Source: Porphyromonas asaccharolytica DSM 20707 (GTDB lineage Bacteria; Bacteroidota; Bacteroidia; Bacteroidales; Porphyromonadaceae). Taken from it: a stretch of 64,000 nucleotides of DNA. Below, one piece after another: positions 50,697 to 59,319 of the stretch. How positions within the stretch are numbered: the stretch's first letter is position 1; every line of letters begins with the position of its first letter. The notes under the pieces were generated by a model. It searched no databases, was not told where the DNA came from, and saw only the letters and a list, made by a program, of their open reading frames with translations. Location of the stretch: the NCBI RefSeq assembly GCF_000212375.1, contig NC_015501.1:1860001-1924000 (forward strand), written 5' to 3'. A program made the position numbers and the translations under genes.

Positions 50697-52436
50697 TTAT
50701 TTCGTAGACTCCTCGCCCACCCACTTGGATATTTCCTCCAGTGCAGGGATCTGCAAGCCTAACTTATACTTCTTATTGATATCCATCATCTGCTGCATCA
50801 CCTTGCCAGGAGCTTTGCCCGCAAGGTCTGCGACCGTGAGGTAGCCAGCCTTCTGCAAGAGTGGCACCCAAGTCTTGTCAATGCCAACGGCTTCGTAAGC
50901 CTCCTCCTTGTCACGCTTAGGCTGTATCTCAGGACGCATCTGTGGGAAGAGCAAGACCTCTTGAATACTCTCCTGACCCGTCAGGAGCATCACGAGGCGA
51001 TCCATACCGATACCCATACCAGATGTGGGGGGCATACCGAACTCTAGAGCGCGCAGGAAGTCGTGATCGATATACATCGCCTCATCGTCTCCACGCTCGC
51101 TCAGGCGTAGCTGATCCTCAAAGCGATGACGCTGATCTATCGGGTCGTTGAGCTCCGAATAAGCATTGGCCAGCTCCTTACCATTGACAAATAGCTCGAA
51201 GCGCTCTGTCAGATCGCTCCTATCGCGGTGCTCCTTAGTGAGCGGAGACATCGCCTTAGGATAGTCTATAATAAAGGTCGGCTGCACCAAGTGTGGCTCA
51301 GCGACTGCACCAAAGAGTTCGTCTATCAGCTTGCCGACACCCATCGTGTCATCGATCTCCACGCCCTTAGACTGGCACATCTTGCGTAGCTCAGCCTCGT
51401 CCATGCCATCGATGTTGACCCCGCCATACTCTTGGATAGCGTCGATCATCGTGAGGCGACGATAGGGAGGCTTAAACTCTATCGTGTGCTCCCCTACCTG
51501 AATAGTCGTAGAGCCTAGCACCTCCTGACAGATATGCTCGATCATCTGCTCCGTCATCTGCATCATCCAGCGGTAATCCTTGTAGGCTACATAGATCTCC
51601 ATACAGGTAAACTCAGGATTGTGCGTCCGGTCCATACCCTCATTGCGGAAGTTACGACTAAACTCGTAAACCCCCTCGAAGCCACCTACGATCAGTCTCT
51701 TGAGGTAAAGCTCATTGGCGATGCGTAAGTAGAGCGGTATGTCAAGCGCATTGTGATGAGTTACGAAGGGACGAGCCGCAGCACCACCAGGGATAGACTG
51801 CAGGACAGGCGTATCCACCTCTAGATAGCCACGCGCATTAAAGAAGTTGCGCATCGACTGGAAGATCTTCGTACGCTTGACGAAGATCCCCTTCACCTCA
51901 TCATTGACTATCAGGTCCACATAGCGACGGCGGTAACGTAGCTCAGGATCGGTAAAGCCATCGAAAACCTGATCATCCTTAGCCTTGACGATAGGGAGCG
52001 GACGCAAAGCCTTGCTCAGCAAGGTCAGTTCCTCAGCATGCACCGAGATCTCGCCCGTCTGGGTACGGAAGACAAAGCCCTTGACACCGACGATGTCGCC
52101 AATGTCGAGAAGCTTCTTAAAGAGCTTGTTGTATAGATCCTTATCCTCTCCTGGGCAGAGGTCATCACGAGTCACATAGACCTGTATACGTCCCGAGGTA
52201 TCTTGTAGCTCCATAAAGGAAGCCTTACCCATGATACGTCGGCTCATGACACGACCAGCGATGCTCACCTCCTGGCGAGGTGCCTCATCTTGATATTGGT
52301 CTTGTATCTCCTGAGCATGCGCCGTCACGACATACTCGGCTGCTGGATAAGGGTTGATGCCCATCTGACGTATCTCGTCTAGGCTGTTGCGACGTGCTAT
52401 CTCCTGGTCACTAAGTTCTAGTAAGTGTAAGTCCAT
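50697..52436 (-). CDS. lysS: Lysine--tRNA ligase (class II) with C-terminal extension
   Basis: A 579-residue class II LysRS from the ATG at 52436 (MDLHLLELSDQEIARRN). The OB-fold anticodon domain (VSIAGRVMSRRIMGKASFMELQD) is followed by motif 2 (FRNEGMDRTHNPEFTCMEIYVAY) and motif 3 (GMPPTSGMGIGMDRLVMLLT). The last 65 residues (WVPLLQKAGYLTVADLAGKAPGKVMQQMMDINKKYKLG) form a helical, HhH-like extension found in Bacteroidetes LysRS. First gene of the long operon ending at dxr. Confidence 0.95.
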   Translation of the reverse strand: MDLHLLELSDQEIARRNSLDEIRQMGINPYPAAEYVVTAHAQEIQDQYQDEAPRQEVSIAGRVMSRRIMGKASFMELQDTSGRIQVYVTRDDLCPGEDKDLYNKLFKKLLDIGDIVGVKGFVFRTQTGEISVHAEELTLLSKALRPLPIVKAKDDQVFDGFTDPELRYRRRYVDLIVNDEVKGIFVKRTKIFQSMRNFFNARGYLEVDTPVLQSIPGGAAARPFVTHHNALDIPLYLRIANELYLKRLIVGGFEGVYEFSRNFRNEGMDRTHNPEFTCMEIYVAYKDYRWMMQMTEQMIEHICQEVLGSTTIQVGEHTIEFKPPYRRLTMIDAIQEYGGVNIDGMDEAELRKMCQSKGVEIDDTMGVGKLIDELFGAVAEPHLVQPTFIIDYPKAMSPLTKEHRDRSDLTERFELFVNGKELANAYSELNDPIDQRHRFEDQLRLSERGDDEAMYIDHDFLRALEFGMPPTSGMGIGMDRLVMLLTGQESIQEVLLFPQMRPEIQPKRDKEEAYEAVGIDKTWVPLLQKAGYLTVADLAGKAPGKVMQQMMDINKKYKLGLQIPALEEISKWVGEESTK

Positions 52437-52581
52437 AACTATAGTTAAGTATAAAAACGCTTCCACCCGCTGAGCATACAGCAATAATTAGGTGGTAAAT
52501 ACCCATCCCGTCCTCCTCAGATCAGCTGGGGAGGAGCGATAGGCTCAAGCTAGCTGAGGCGTATCTGCAATACACCCTCTG

Positions 52582-52589
52582 CAAAAGTA
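52582..52589 (-). promoter_or_regulatory. Promoter -7 element of the lysS operon
   Basis: TACTTTTG on the minus strand fits TAnnTTTG. It implies a leader of about 140 nt before the lysS ATG. Confidence 0.55.
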
Positions 52590-52892
52590 CTCATTTTAGA
52601 CCTCACTACCAAAAGCCATCCTTCCCTAGATTCCGCGAGTCTCATTACAAGTCAGCTCAACGAACCAATGTGCGTCCTCACATATCTACCAAACCATTGT
52701 CGCTCATCATAATACGGGGCGAATCGTTTATCCCCATTCAAGCACAGACGAGGAAGCCTGGCGCCTTCCTTTTTTGGGGGGGGAAATGCTCAAACGTTCA
52801 AGGATTCTACTGCTTATTACCTCAACGAAGATCTTAGACTGTTTGGGCAACAACTCTCTAAGGACGAGACCAATTCATTCTTAAAAAGGGAG
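52590..52892. other. Intergenic stretch with weak hairpin and G8 tract
   Basis: I see no gene here. GGAAG/CTTCC (52752-52770) forms a weak hairpin followed by TTTTTT and then eight G residues (52776-52783). This may be a plus-strand terminator without an obvious gene before it, or the remains of something decayed. Confidence 0.4.
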
Positions 52893-53915
52893 CTACACTC
52901 CGATGCCGAGAGACTGGAGTATGAGGTAGGTCATATAAGCTACGTAGACGACGAGCAGTGCAATGCCCTCCTTGCGGCTGATCATAGCTCGTCCGAGGAC
53001 GTTGCTAAAGATAAAGAGGAGGAAGACAGCGACCAGCATCATCAGATAGTCCAGCAACTGTATACCTGCTGGTACCAGGGGCGTGATCGTGGCAGAGGCG
53101 CCGAGGATGAAGAGGATGTTGAAGATGCTGCTCCCCACGACGTTGCCGATGGCCAAGTCTGGCTGACGCTTGACGGCTGCCACGACAGATGTGGCTAGCT
53201 CTGGCAGTGAGGTGCCGATGGCTACGATGGTGAGTCCGATGATTGCTTCGCTTACACCCCACGAGCGTGCTATACTAGAGGCATTGTCTACGAATAGACG
53301 TCCACCGAAGACCAGTAGCGCGAGTCCCCCGATGACCTTAGCGATAGAGAGTAGCAGTGTCCTAGTTGCATGCTTTGCCTTAGACTTATCTAGATCCTCT
53401 TCTAGCGATGAGAGATCAGTCTCGGGTGCTTTTTCCTTAGCCGCAGACATGAAGGCTAGATAAAGGTAGAAGATGAGGAAGCAGAGGAGCACGATACCAT
53501 CGCCACGATCGATGATATTGCCCGAGAATCCTCCCGTGAGGAGATGGTCGCTCGCCATAACGAGACAGATGGCTGTGACCAGCATAGCTATCGGTATATC
53601 ACGCTTCATAGCATCGTGTGTCACACGGATCGGGTAGATCATAGCACTGACGCCTAGTATGAGGAGGATATTGGAGATGTTACTTCCCACCACATTGGCG
53701 ATGGCGATGTCTGGCTTGTTGGCTAGAGCCGAGGTGATGCTCACGACCAACTCAGGAGCTGAGGTACCAAAACCTACGATCGTAAGACCGATCACTAGTT
53801 GAGACACGCCTAGTCGCTCAGCGATCGTCACAGAGCCATTGGTAAGGAAGTTGGCCCCAGCTGTGATCATGACCAAGCCTAAGATGAGCAGTAAGAAGTA
53901 GAGTAGTATTGACAT
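52893..53915 (-). CDS. Calcium/sodium antiporter (CaCA family, YrbG-like)
   Basis: A 340-residue membrane protein from the ATG at 53915 (MSILLYFLLLILGLVMITAGANFLTNGS); the longer ORF overlaps the Gly-rich end of the TPM gene. Two inverted halves each carry the alpha-repeat: GFGTSAPELVVSITSALANKPDIAIANVVGSNISNIL and AIGTSLPELATSVVAAVKRQPDLAIGNVVGSSIFNIL, with G(T)SxPE and GN(V)VGSN signatures. About ten membrane helices are visible. It exchanges Ca2+ for Na+ at the inner membrane. Confidence 0.93.
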   Translation of the reverse strand: MSILLYFLLLILGLVMITAGANFLTNGSVTIAERLGVSQLVIGLTIVGFGTSAPELVVSITSALANKPDIAIANVVGSNISNILLILGVSAMIYPIRVTHDAMKRDIPIAMLVTAICLVMASDHLLTGGFSGNIIDRGDGIVLLCFLIFYLYLAFMSAAKEKAPETDLSSLEEDLDKSKAKHATRTLLLSIAKVIGGLALLVFGGRLFVDNASSIARSWGVSEAIIGLTIVAIGTSLPELATSVVAAVKRQPDLAIGNVVGSSIFNILFILGASATITPLVPAGIQLLDYLMMLVAVFLLFIFSNVLGRAMISRKEGIALLVVYVAYMTYLILQSLGIGV

Positions 53916-53946
53916 AATGCCTAAGATATAAAGGTGTAACGCACGT

Positions 53947-55239
53947 TTACCAGCCCCCAGTGGCACCACCGCCACCGCCCGAACCACCGCCAAAGCCTCC
54001 GCCGCCGAAACCTCCGCCGAAGCCACCTCCGAAGCCACCTCGTCCGAGAGAGCTACCGATGATACCGCCTAATATAGCTCCACCTAGTGCAGAGTCATTT
54101 TCTTTATAGACAGTCTCGTCCTCGTGGTGGTCTTGATCGCAGTAGAGACAGTGATACTTCTGACGATGGATGTAGGCTATGCGCCGATCAGTAGAGCGCA
54201 GACGGAGTGTCCCGATGCGCTGCATGGCATAGGTTCCGCAGTGCGGACAACGCTTGTAGGGGGAGTTACCGGCTACCTCGCCATAACGCTCTACAGCACC
54301 ACAGTTATCACACTGCTTGACTAGGTAGTGCACACTACCGAGTCGCTCCTCCAGTTGCTGTGCTGGCGTCAGGAGCGATAGCTTAGCCGTATCAGAGAGA
54401 CGCTGCAACTGATCTTGATGGCATGTATGACAGCGGAGAGCCTCCTGAGAGAGCCGATGGCGCAAGATCGCATAAAGAGCGAGGAGTACGACAATGGCTC
54501 CCGCTATCAAGAGGAAGCTTCCACCGATCATTAAGATCAAAGCTATGAATAGGAAGCCTAGGATCTGCCTGTTGAGTCGCTTGATCCGCTGCTCTGGAGC
54601 TGTCTGCTCGTCTTTGTAAGAGACCAGCATGACGACACAGAGGATCAGCGCCAAGAGGACCACCAATCCATTGAACACGCCATCCGCCACTTGATCCTCC
54701 TCGGCACGATCTGTGCGAGTCGCCCCCTCGTAGTTTGCCGTGATCGTCTCTTGTATCGCCTGCACGCCAGAGAGGATGCCTGTACTATAGTCTCCACGCT
54801 TGAAGTGTGGTGCCATACGATGAGCTATGATCTGACTACAGAGGGCATCCGGTAGCACGCCCTCTAGTCCGTAGCCCGTCTCTATGCGTATCTGACGACT
54901 ATCTAGCGAGATGAGCATGACAAAGCCACTATTGTCTATCTTAGAGCCCACGCCCCAGCCACGGAGTATCTCCCGTGCGAGATCCTCGATAGAGCCACTC
55001 TGACCGATGGAGGGAAGGGTGATGACGACTCCCTCCACGCCATGCGTCTGGCGCATGCTTAGGATCGTCTCGTTGATTCGTTGTTGCGCTTCGGGCTCGA
55101 TGATGTGCGCTACGTCGGAGACAAACTGCGTGCTGTCCTGTAGCTGTACGTTGGGAATATCCTCCCACGAGACAGCCTTCTGAGCAGGTAGTACCCAAAA
55201 TGATAGCAGTAGTCCGAGTAAGAGTAAAGTGCGCTTCAT
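53947..55239 (-). CDS. TPM domain protein with zinc-ribbon cysteines and Gly-rich end
   Basis: A 430-residue protein with a signal peptide (LLLLGLLLSFWVLPAQ). A TPM (YgcG) domain covers residues about 30-165 (QFVSDVAHIIEPEAQQRINETI, RQIRIETGYGLEGVLPDALCSQI), followed by two membrane segments (VVLLALILCVVMLVS; FLFIALILMIGGSFLLIAGAIVVLLALYAIL). The cytoplasmic part has several CxxC pairs (CHTC, CDNC, CPHC, CLYC) that look like zinc ribbons. The end is GGFGGGFGGG-type Gly-rich. TPM proteins often pair with LemA, as here; links to membrane-protein quality control are inferred. Confidence 0.87.
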   Translation of the reverse strand: MKRTLLLLGLLLSFWVLPAQKAVSWEDIPNVQLQDSTQFVSDVAHIIEPEAQQRINETILSMRQTHGVEGVVITLPSIGQSGSIEDLAREILRGWGVGSKIDNSGFVMLISLDSRQIRIETGYGLEGVLPDALCSQIIAHRMAPHFKRGDYSTGILSGVQAIQETITANYEGATRTDRAEEDQVADGVFNGLVVLLALILCVVMLVSYKDEQTAPEQRIKRLNRQILGFLFIALILMIGGSFLLIAGAIVVLLALYAILRHRLSQEALRCHTCHQDQLQRLSDTAKLSLLTPAQQLEERLGSVHYLVKQCDNCGAVERYGEVAGNSPYKRCPHCGTYAMQRIGTLRLRSTDRRIAYIHRQKYHCLYCDQDHHEDETVYKENDSALGGAILGGIIGSSLGRGGFGGGFGGGFGGGGFGGGSGGGGGATGGW

Positions 55240-55254
55240 GGGGGAGTCTAGAGG

Positions 55255-55345
55255 TTAGAAATTAGAGGTTAGAGATTAGAGGTTAGAGAGAGATGAGGGC
55301 TAGGATCACTAGTGCCACTAGTGCCACTAGAGGCTCTAGTGAAGT
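55255..55345. repeat. Low-complexity TTAGAG-type repeat plus ACTAGTGCC repeats
   Basis: TTAGAAATTAGAGGTTAGAG-like units (55255-55288) are followed by three ACTAGTGCC-like units (55310-55335). It fills the gap between the LemA and TPM genes. A similar TCTAATCTCTAA stretch occurs at 3650-3683. Confidence 0.6.
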
Positions 55346-55370
55346 CCTATCCCTCTACCTCTAATAACAA

Positions 55371-55991
55371 CTAAAACTTTACTTGAGGGGCTTGCTCCGC
55401 ACCAGCCTCAGCCTGGAAGTAAGGACGCTGGCGGAAGCCAAAGATACCGGCGCAGATATTCGTCGGGAAGTGACGTATCTTCGTATTGTACTGCTGTGCC
55501 TGGTTGTTAAAGTCCATACGGGCCGTCGTGATACGGTTTTCCGTACCCTCTAGTTGAGCCTGTAGCTGACGGAAGTTTTCGTCTGCCTTGAGCTCGGGGT
55601 AACGCTCCACGACAACCATCAGTTTGCTAAGCGCACTAGTTAGGTCTCCCTGAGCTTGCTGGAATTGATTGAGTTGCTCTTGAGTCATTCCCTCGCCAGA
55701 TGGGACGATGGGCTGTGAAGCCTTAGCGCGGGCGTTGATCACTCCCTCGAGGGTCTCGCGCTCATGAGAGGCGTAGCCCTTGACCGTCTCCACAAGATTG
55801 GGGATTAGGTCGGCACGGCGCTGGTATTGGTTCTCCACTTGGCTCCACGAGGTATTGACCTGCTCATCTAGTACCACGATCGAGTTATACTGTCCCACGC
55901 CCCAGAAGACAAGGAGCAGTACGACCGCCACGATGATAATTGTCGTTGTCAGACCACGACGAGACTTGGGGGCTGTAGCTTGATTTGTCAT
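55371..55991 (-). CDS. LemA family protein
   Basis: A 206-residue protein from the ATG at 55991 (MTNQATAPKSRRG). One N-terminal membrane helix (TTTIIIVAVVLLLVFWGVGQYN) is followed by the LemA helical domain: NTSWSQVENQYQRRADLIPNLVETVKGYASHE, LKADENFRQLQAQLEGTENRI and YNTKIRHFPTNI. LemA proteins sit in the membrane and pair with TPM proteins. The longer ORF reaches into pyrI and is not the likely start. Confidence 0.93.
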   Translation of the reverse strand: MTNQATAPKSRRGLTTTIIIVAVVLLLVFWGVGQYNSIVVLDEQVNTSWSQVENQYQRRADLIPNLVETVKGYASHERETLEGVINARAKASQPIVPSGEGMTQEQLNQFQQAQGDLTSALSKLMVVVERYPELKADENFRQLQAQLEGTENRITTARMDFNNQAQQYNTKIRHFPTNICAGIFGFRQRPYFQAEAGAEQAPQVKF

Positions 55992-56029
55992 AGTAGTATT
56001 AAATATTTGTTTGTTAGTAAGCTTGTTGA

Positions 56030-56515
56030 TTAGAGTAGCTCGATGCGATCCTCGGTGACCTTGCGTCCACAGTAGTGACAGCATAGTACCTCATGCTCAG
56101 CGTCAATGAGGTGAAAGTGCGTGTGCATAGGCTCATTATTCGTAATGCATTTAGCGTTAGGACACTTAACAAAGCCAATGATCTCCTCTGGGAGGTGTAG
56201 CGTCCGCTTGTCCACCACCTCGTAGTCCTTAATGATATTGATATGTACATCAGGAGCGATGAGTGCTATGCGGCTCGCCTCCTCATCGGATAGCATCCGT
56301 CCGGAGATCTTGATGATCCCCTTCTTGCCTAGATAGTGGCTATCTAAGTTGTTGCCGATGGTGATAGGCTCCTCCATATCCTCGAGCTGTAGGAGATGGG
56401 CTATCTTAAAGAGCTTCTTGGGGGGTATATGATCTATCACGGTACCATTGCAGATGGCAGTGACCAGCATGCCCTCTTGCTGCTTGCTTAGTGCGTCTTG
56501 AGTCTTAGCTTTCAT
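56030..56515 (-). CDS. pyrI: Aspartate carbamoyltransferase regulatory subunit
   Basis: A 161-residue PyrI that lets CTP and ATP control PyrB. The N-terminal nucleotide-binding domain (VTAICNGTVIDHIPPKKLFKI, ITIGNNLDSHYLGKKGIIKI) is followed by a zinc domain with CPNAKC and CHYC, which holds it to the catalytic subunit. It lies 9 bases after pyrB, as in many bacteria. Confidence 0.95.
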   Translation of the reverse strand: MKAKTQDALSKQQEGMLVTAICNGTVIDHIPPKKLFKIAHLLQLEDMEEPITIGNNLDSHYLGKKGIIKISGRMLSDEEASRIALIAPDVHINIIKDYEVVDKRTLHLPEEIIGFVKCPNAKCITNNEPMHTHFHLIDAEHEVLCCHYCGRKVTEDRIELL

Positions 56516-56524
56516 AGTGTACAG

Positions 56525-57442
56525 TTATTTATCAACATCTATACCGAGTACCTCGCAGAGTATCGACTGACGTATGTAGAGTCCATTCTGAGCTTGGCGG
56601 AAGTACTCCGCCTTAGGACTGCTATCTACATCGGTCGCGATCTCATTGACACGGGGCAGCGGGTGGAGGATGCGTAGATTGTCCTTGGTGCCTTGTAGCA
56701 TCTCCTTATTGAGTATGTAGACATCCTTGACACGCTCATACTCCTCCATATCAGTAAAGCGCTCTCGCTGCACCCTAGTCATATAGAGTATATCAGCATC
56801 GGCAATTACCTCAGGGGTAAAGAGAGAAGTCTCCTCATAGCGTAGATGGTGCTCATCGCAATACTGTCTGTACTCCTCGGGAAGTCGCAGCTCAGGCGGT
56901 GCGACAAAGGTAAAACGTGGTGAGAAGAAGCGCATCCCCTCTATGAGCGAGTGGATCGTACGTCCGAAGCGCAGGTCACCCACCATCACGATGTGTAGAT
57001 CCTTGAGAGTACCCTGTGTAGAGCGGATTGTGTAGAGATCGAGGAGCGTCTGCGAGGGGTGCTGATTGGCACCATCACCGGCGTTAACGATCGGCACGGG
57101 TGAGACCTCCGTAGCATAGAGAGCGGCACCCTCCAGGTAGTGCCGCATGATGATCACGTCGGCATAGTTAGAGACGATGAGTAGAGTGTCTTTCAGCGAC
57201 TCACCCTTCGTCGAGCTACTAGACTTAGGATCGGAGAATCCGATGACTCGTCCGCCCAACCTATTGACCGCCGTCTCAAAGCTCAGTCGGGTACGCGTCG
57301 ACGGTTCGAAAAACAAGGTGGCACCCACCATCCCATCCATTAGATGGCGATTAGGATTGGCCTCAAAGAGTGCAGCACGATCCAAGATACGTAGTATATC
57401 TTGCTCATCGCACTGCTCGATAGATACGATATGCTTCATCAT
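56525..57442 (-). CDS. pyrB: Aspartate carbamoyltransferase catalytic subunit
   Basis: A 305-residue ATCase that joins carbamoyl phosphate and aspartate in pyrimidine synthesis. Motifs are [13 protein letters not shown] (carbamoyl phosphate), [28 protein letters not shown] and [10 protein letters not shown]. The start may be the second ATG (57439). With pyrI it forms the allosteric class B enzyme. Confidence 0.95.
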   Translation of the reverse strand: MMKHIVSIEQCDEQDILRILDRAALFEANPNRHLMDGMVGATLFFEPSTRTRLSFETAVNRLGGRVIGFSDPKSSSSTKGESLKDTLLIVSNYADVIIMRHYLEGAALYATEVSPVPIVNAGDGANQHPSQTLLDLYTIRSTQGTLKDLHIVMVGDLRFGRTIHSLIEGMRFFSPRFTFVAPPELRLPEEYRQYCDEHHLRYEETSLFTPEVIADADILYMTRVQRERFTDMEEYERVKDVYILNKEMLQGTKDNLRILHPLPRVNEIATDVDSSPKAEYFRQAQNGLYIRQSILCEVLGIDVDK

Positions 57443-57470
57443 AAGGCACAGACTATATTCATTTCACCCG

Positions 57471-57478
57471 TAAAGGTA
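57471..57478 (-). promoter_or_regulatory. Promoter -7 element of pyrBI
   Basis: TACCTTTA on the minus strand, one base off the consensus, 28 bases before the ATG. Confidence 0.5.
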
Positions 57479-57562
57479 CAAAAAAGGGACAGACTACAGA
57501 GGAGACAGGTCAAGAGTGATGTGATTTTAATCGATCATCGCAGGAGACTCTCCTATGCATTT

Positions 57563-57760
57563 GTCGGAGGAAACGATATCCACGTGGATATTTGGAAATT
57601 TCCACGTGGATATTTGGGAATCTCCACGTGAAGAAAAACTATTCTCCACGTGGATGTCAAATGAAACTTCGGAGGAATCAAATGAAACTTCGGAGGAATC
57701 GTTTCGTCCCCACGTGGAGAATAAAAAATAGCCACCTGAATATTTTGTTTTTCCTCGGTG
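57563..57760 (+). mobile_element. MITE-like element, truncated variant copy D
   Basis: Modules start at 57580, 57602, 57624, 57646, 57710 and 57732 (CCACCTGA): steps of 22, 22, 22, 64 and 22. The left array thus has four modules instead of three, and the right array is decayed after the second. The tandem 21-bp repeats (57659-57679 and 57680-57700) are identical to those of copy B. The terminal repeats are not recognisable. A run of eight G (57774-57781) follows. It occupies the divergent region between pyrB and the GNAT-like gene. Confidence 0.78.
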
Positions 57761-57964
57761 ACTATTTTATTGCGGGGGGGGAGAATATTTGGAGTTAAAT
57801 CAGCGTAAACATCGAGGCCTCCTAAGTAAACCGAAAGTTTCATGAGGGGAAGAACTATATCCGTCTCCATAAAGATCGACGAATTGTGGCGATGCTAGGA
57901 GCAGAAGCTTTATACGGGAGGGGGATAAGCTCATCCAGAGAGTTATCCGTATCGCTTATTTTGC

Positions 57965-57972
57965 TAACTTTG
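57965..57972 (+). promoter_or_regulatory. Promoter -7 element of the GNAT-like gene
   Basis: TAACTTTG fits TAnnTTTG and implies a leader of about 145 nt before the ATG at 58125. I see no known RNA element in the leader. Confidence 0.55.
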
Positions 57973-58124
57973 TCGCCAGAGCAGTAAGAGGGTGAGAGGC
58001 CTCACTACCTAAGGTTTCGGACGCTCTTCTATTGCTTGCACTTGTAGTACAGACACTACACTTACCCCACAGCACCCCTACCTTATTGTGTGGAGGGTTG
58101 TAACGCAAACCATAAGCTTAAATC

Positions 58125-59252
58125 ATGGCAGTAGAAATCAGACAAATAGATGGACGCAAGGAGCTGAAGAAGTTTGTTGAGTTCAACCTCGAGCTATACA
58201 AAAACAATCCTTACCACGTCCCTGGCATTATCAAGGATGAGATAGACCTACTAGATAAGGACAAGAACCCCTCCTTCGATGTGTGTGAGGCTGCTTACTT
58301 CCTTGCCTACAAAGATGGTAAGATCGTAGGGCGCATCGCTGGGATCATCAACCATAAGGCCAACGAGACCTGGAATCAAAACTACGCTCGCTTTGGTTTC
58401 GTTGACTTTATCAATGATGACGAGGTGGTCGACAAGCTCTTTGAGACTGTCGAGCAGTGGGGACGCAACAAGGGTATGGACTATATGCACGGGCCGATGT
58501 CCTTCACCGATATGGATCAGGAGGCGATGCTTGTAGAGGGCTTTGACCAGATGGGTACGACCGTAGGACTCTACAACTACGCTTACTACCCTAAGCAGCT
58601 TGAGCGACTAGGATATGTCAAGAGTACCGACTGGAAGGAGTACCTGATCAAGATCCCCAAGGAGATCCCTGAGAAGCATCAGCGTATCGCCAATCTAGTC
58701 AAGGAGAAGTATGGTCTCAAGGTGGTTAAGTACAAGAGCCGCAAGGAGATTATGTCTCACGCTGACGAGATCTTCACTACGCTCAATAAGGCGTACGCAC
58801 CGCTTTACGGCTTTAGCGAGTTGTCGCCCGCACAGATGGAGTACTATGCCAATGCCTACCTACCTCTGCTACGACTAGACTTCTTTACCGCTATCGTTAG
58901 AGAGCGTGATGAGCAGATGATCGCTTTCGCTATCACGATGCCCAACCTAAGTAAGGCGATGCGCGCTGCCAAGGGAAGACTCTACCCCTTTGGCTTTATA
59001 CCGCTACTGAATGCGCTCAAGACTCCGCCCAAGGTGGTAGACCTTTACCTCATAGGTGTCCTACCAGAGTATCAAAACAAGGGGATCAATGCACTCATCT
59101 TCGCCGACCTGATACCGATTTATAACAAGCTAGGGGTCGAGGTCGCTGAGAGCAATCCTGAGCTAGAGACTAATACAGCGGTGCAGCTGCAGTGGAGCTA
59201 CTTCGAGCGTAAGCACCACAAGACGCGCCGTGTCTTCATCAAAGAACTCTAA
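58125..59252 (+). CDS. GNAT-fold N-acetyltransferase-like protein
   Basis: A 375-residue protein conserved in Bacteroidetes. It begins with VEIRQIDGRKELKKFVEFNLELYKNNPYHVPG, then has AYFLAYKDGKIVGRIAGIINHKANE and a GNAT-like C-terminal part, VVDLYLIGVLPEYQNKGINALIFADLI. In that part PEYQNKGINALI resembles the acetyl-CoA pyrophosphate loop (Q/RxxGxG/A), though incomplete. The substrate is unknown. Alone with its own promoter, 67 bases before parE. Confidence 0.8.
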   Translation: MAVEIRQIDGRKELKKFVEFNLELYKNNPYHVPGIIKDEIDLLDKDKNPSFDVCEAAYFLAYKDGKIVGRIAGIINHKANETWNQNYARFGFVDFINDDEVVDKLFETVEQWGRNKGMDYMHGPMSFTDMDQEAMLVEGFDQMGTTVGLYNYAYYPKQLERLGYVKSTDWKEYLIKIPKEIPEKHQRIANLVKEKYGLKVVKYKSRKEIMSHADEIFTTLNKAYAPLYGFSELSPAQMEYYANAYLPLLRLDFFTAIVRERDEQMIAFAITMPNLSKAMRAAKGRLYPFGFIPLLNALKTPPKVVDLYLIGVLPEYQNKGINALIFADLIPIYNKLGVEVAESNPELETNTAVQLQWSYFERKHHKTRRVFIKEL

Positions 59253-59319
59253 CTTACGCCAGCTCTAACATAAGCCTACGACTAGCATACACCATATACC
59301 CCTCTACTAACTGACATCA

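Noticed and set aside
52776-52783. G8 tract as a phase-variation switch
   Set aside because: It is not inside or near the start of any gene I can support. The second G8 tract at 57774 is equally far from a gene.
57580-57700. Repeat copy D as a CRISPR array
   Set aside because: The units are palindromic and only 22 bp apart, with no distinct spacers of constant length and no cas genes in the window.
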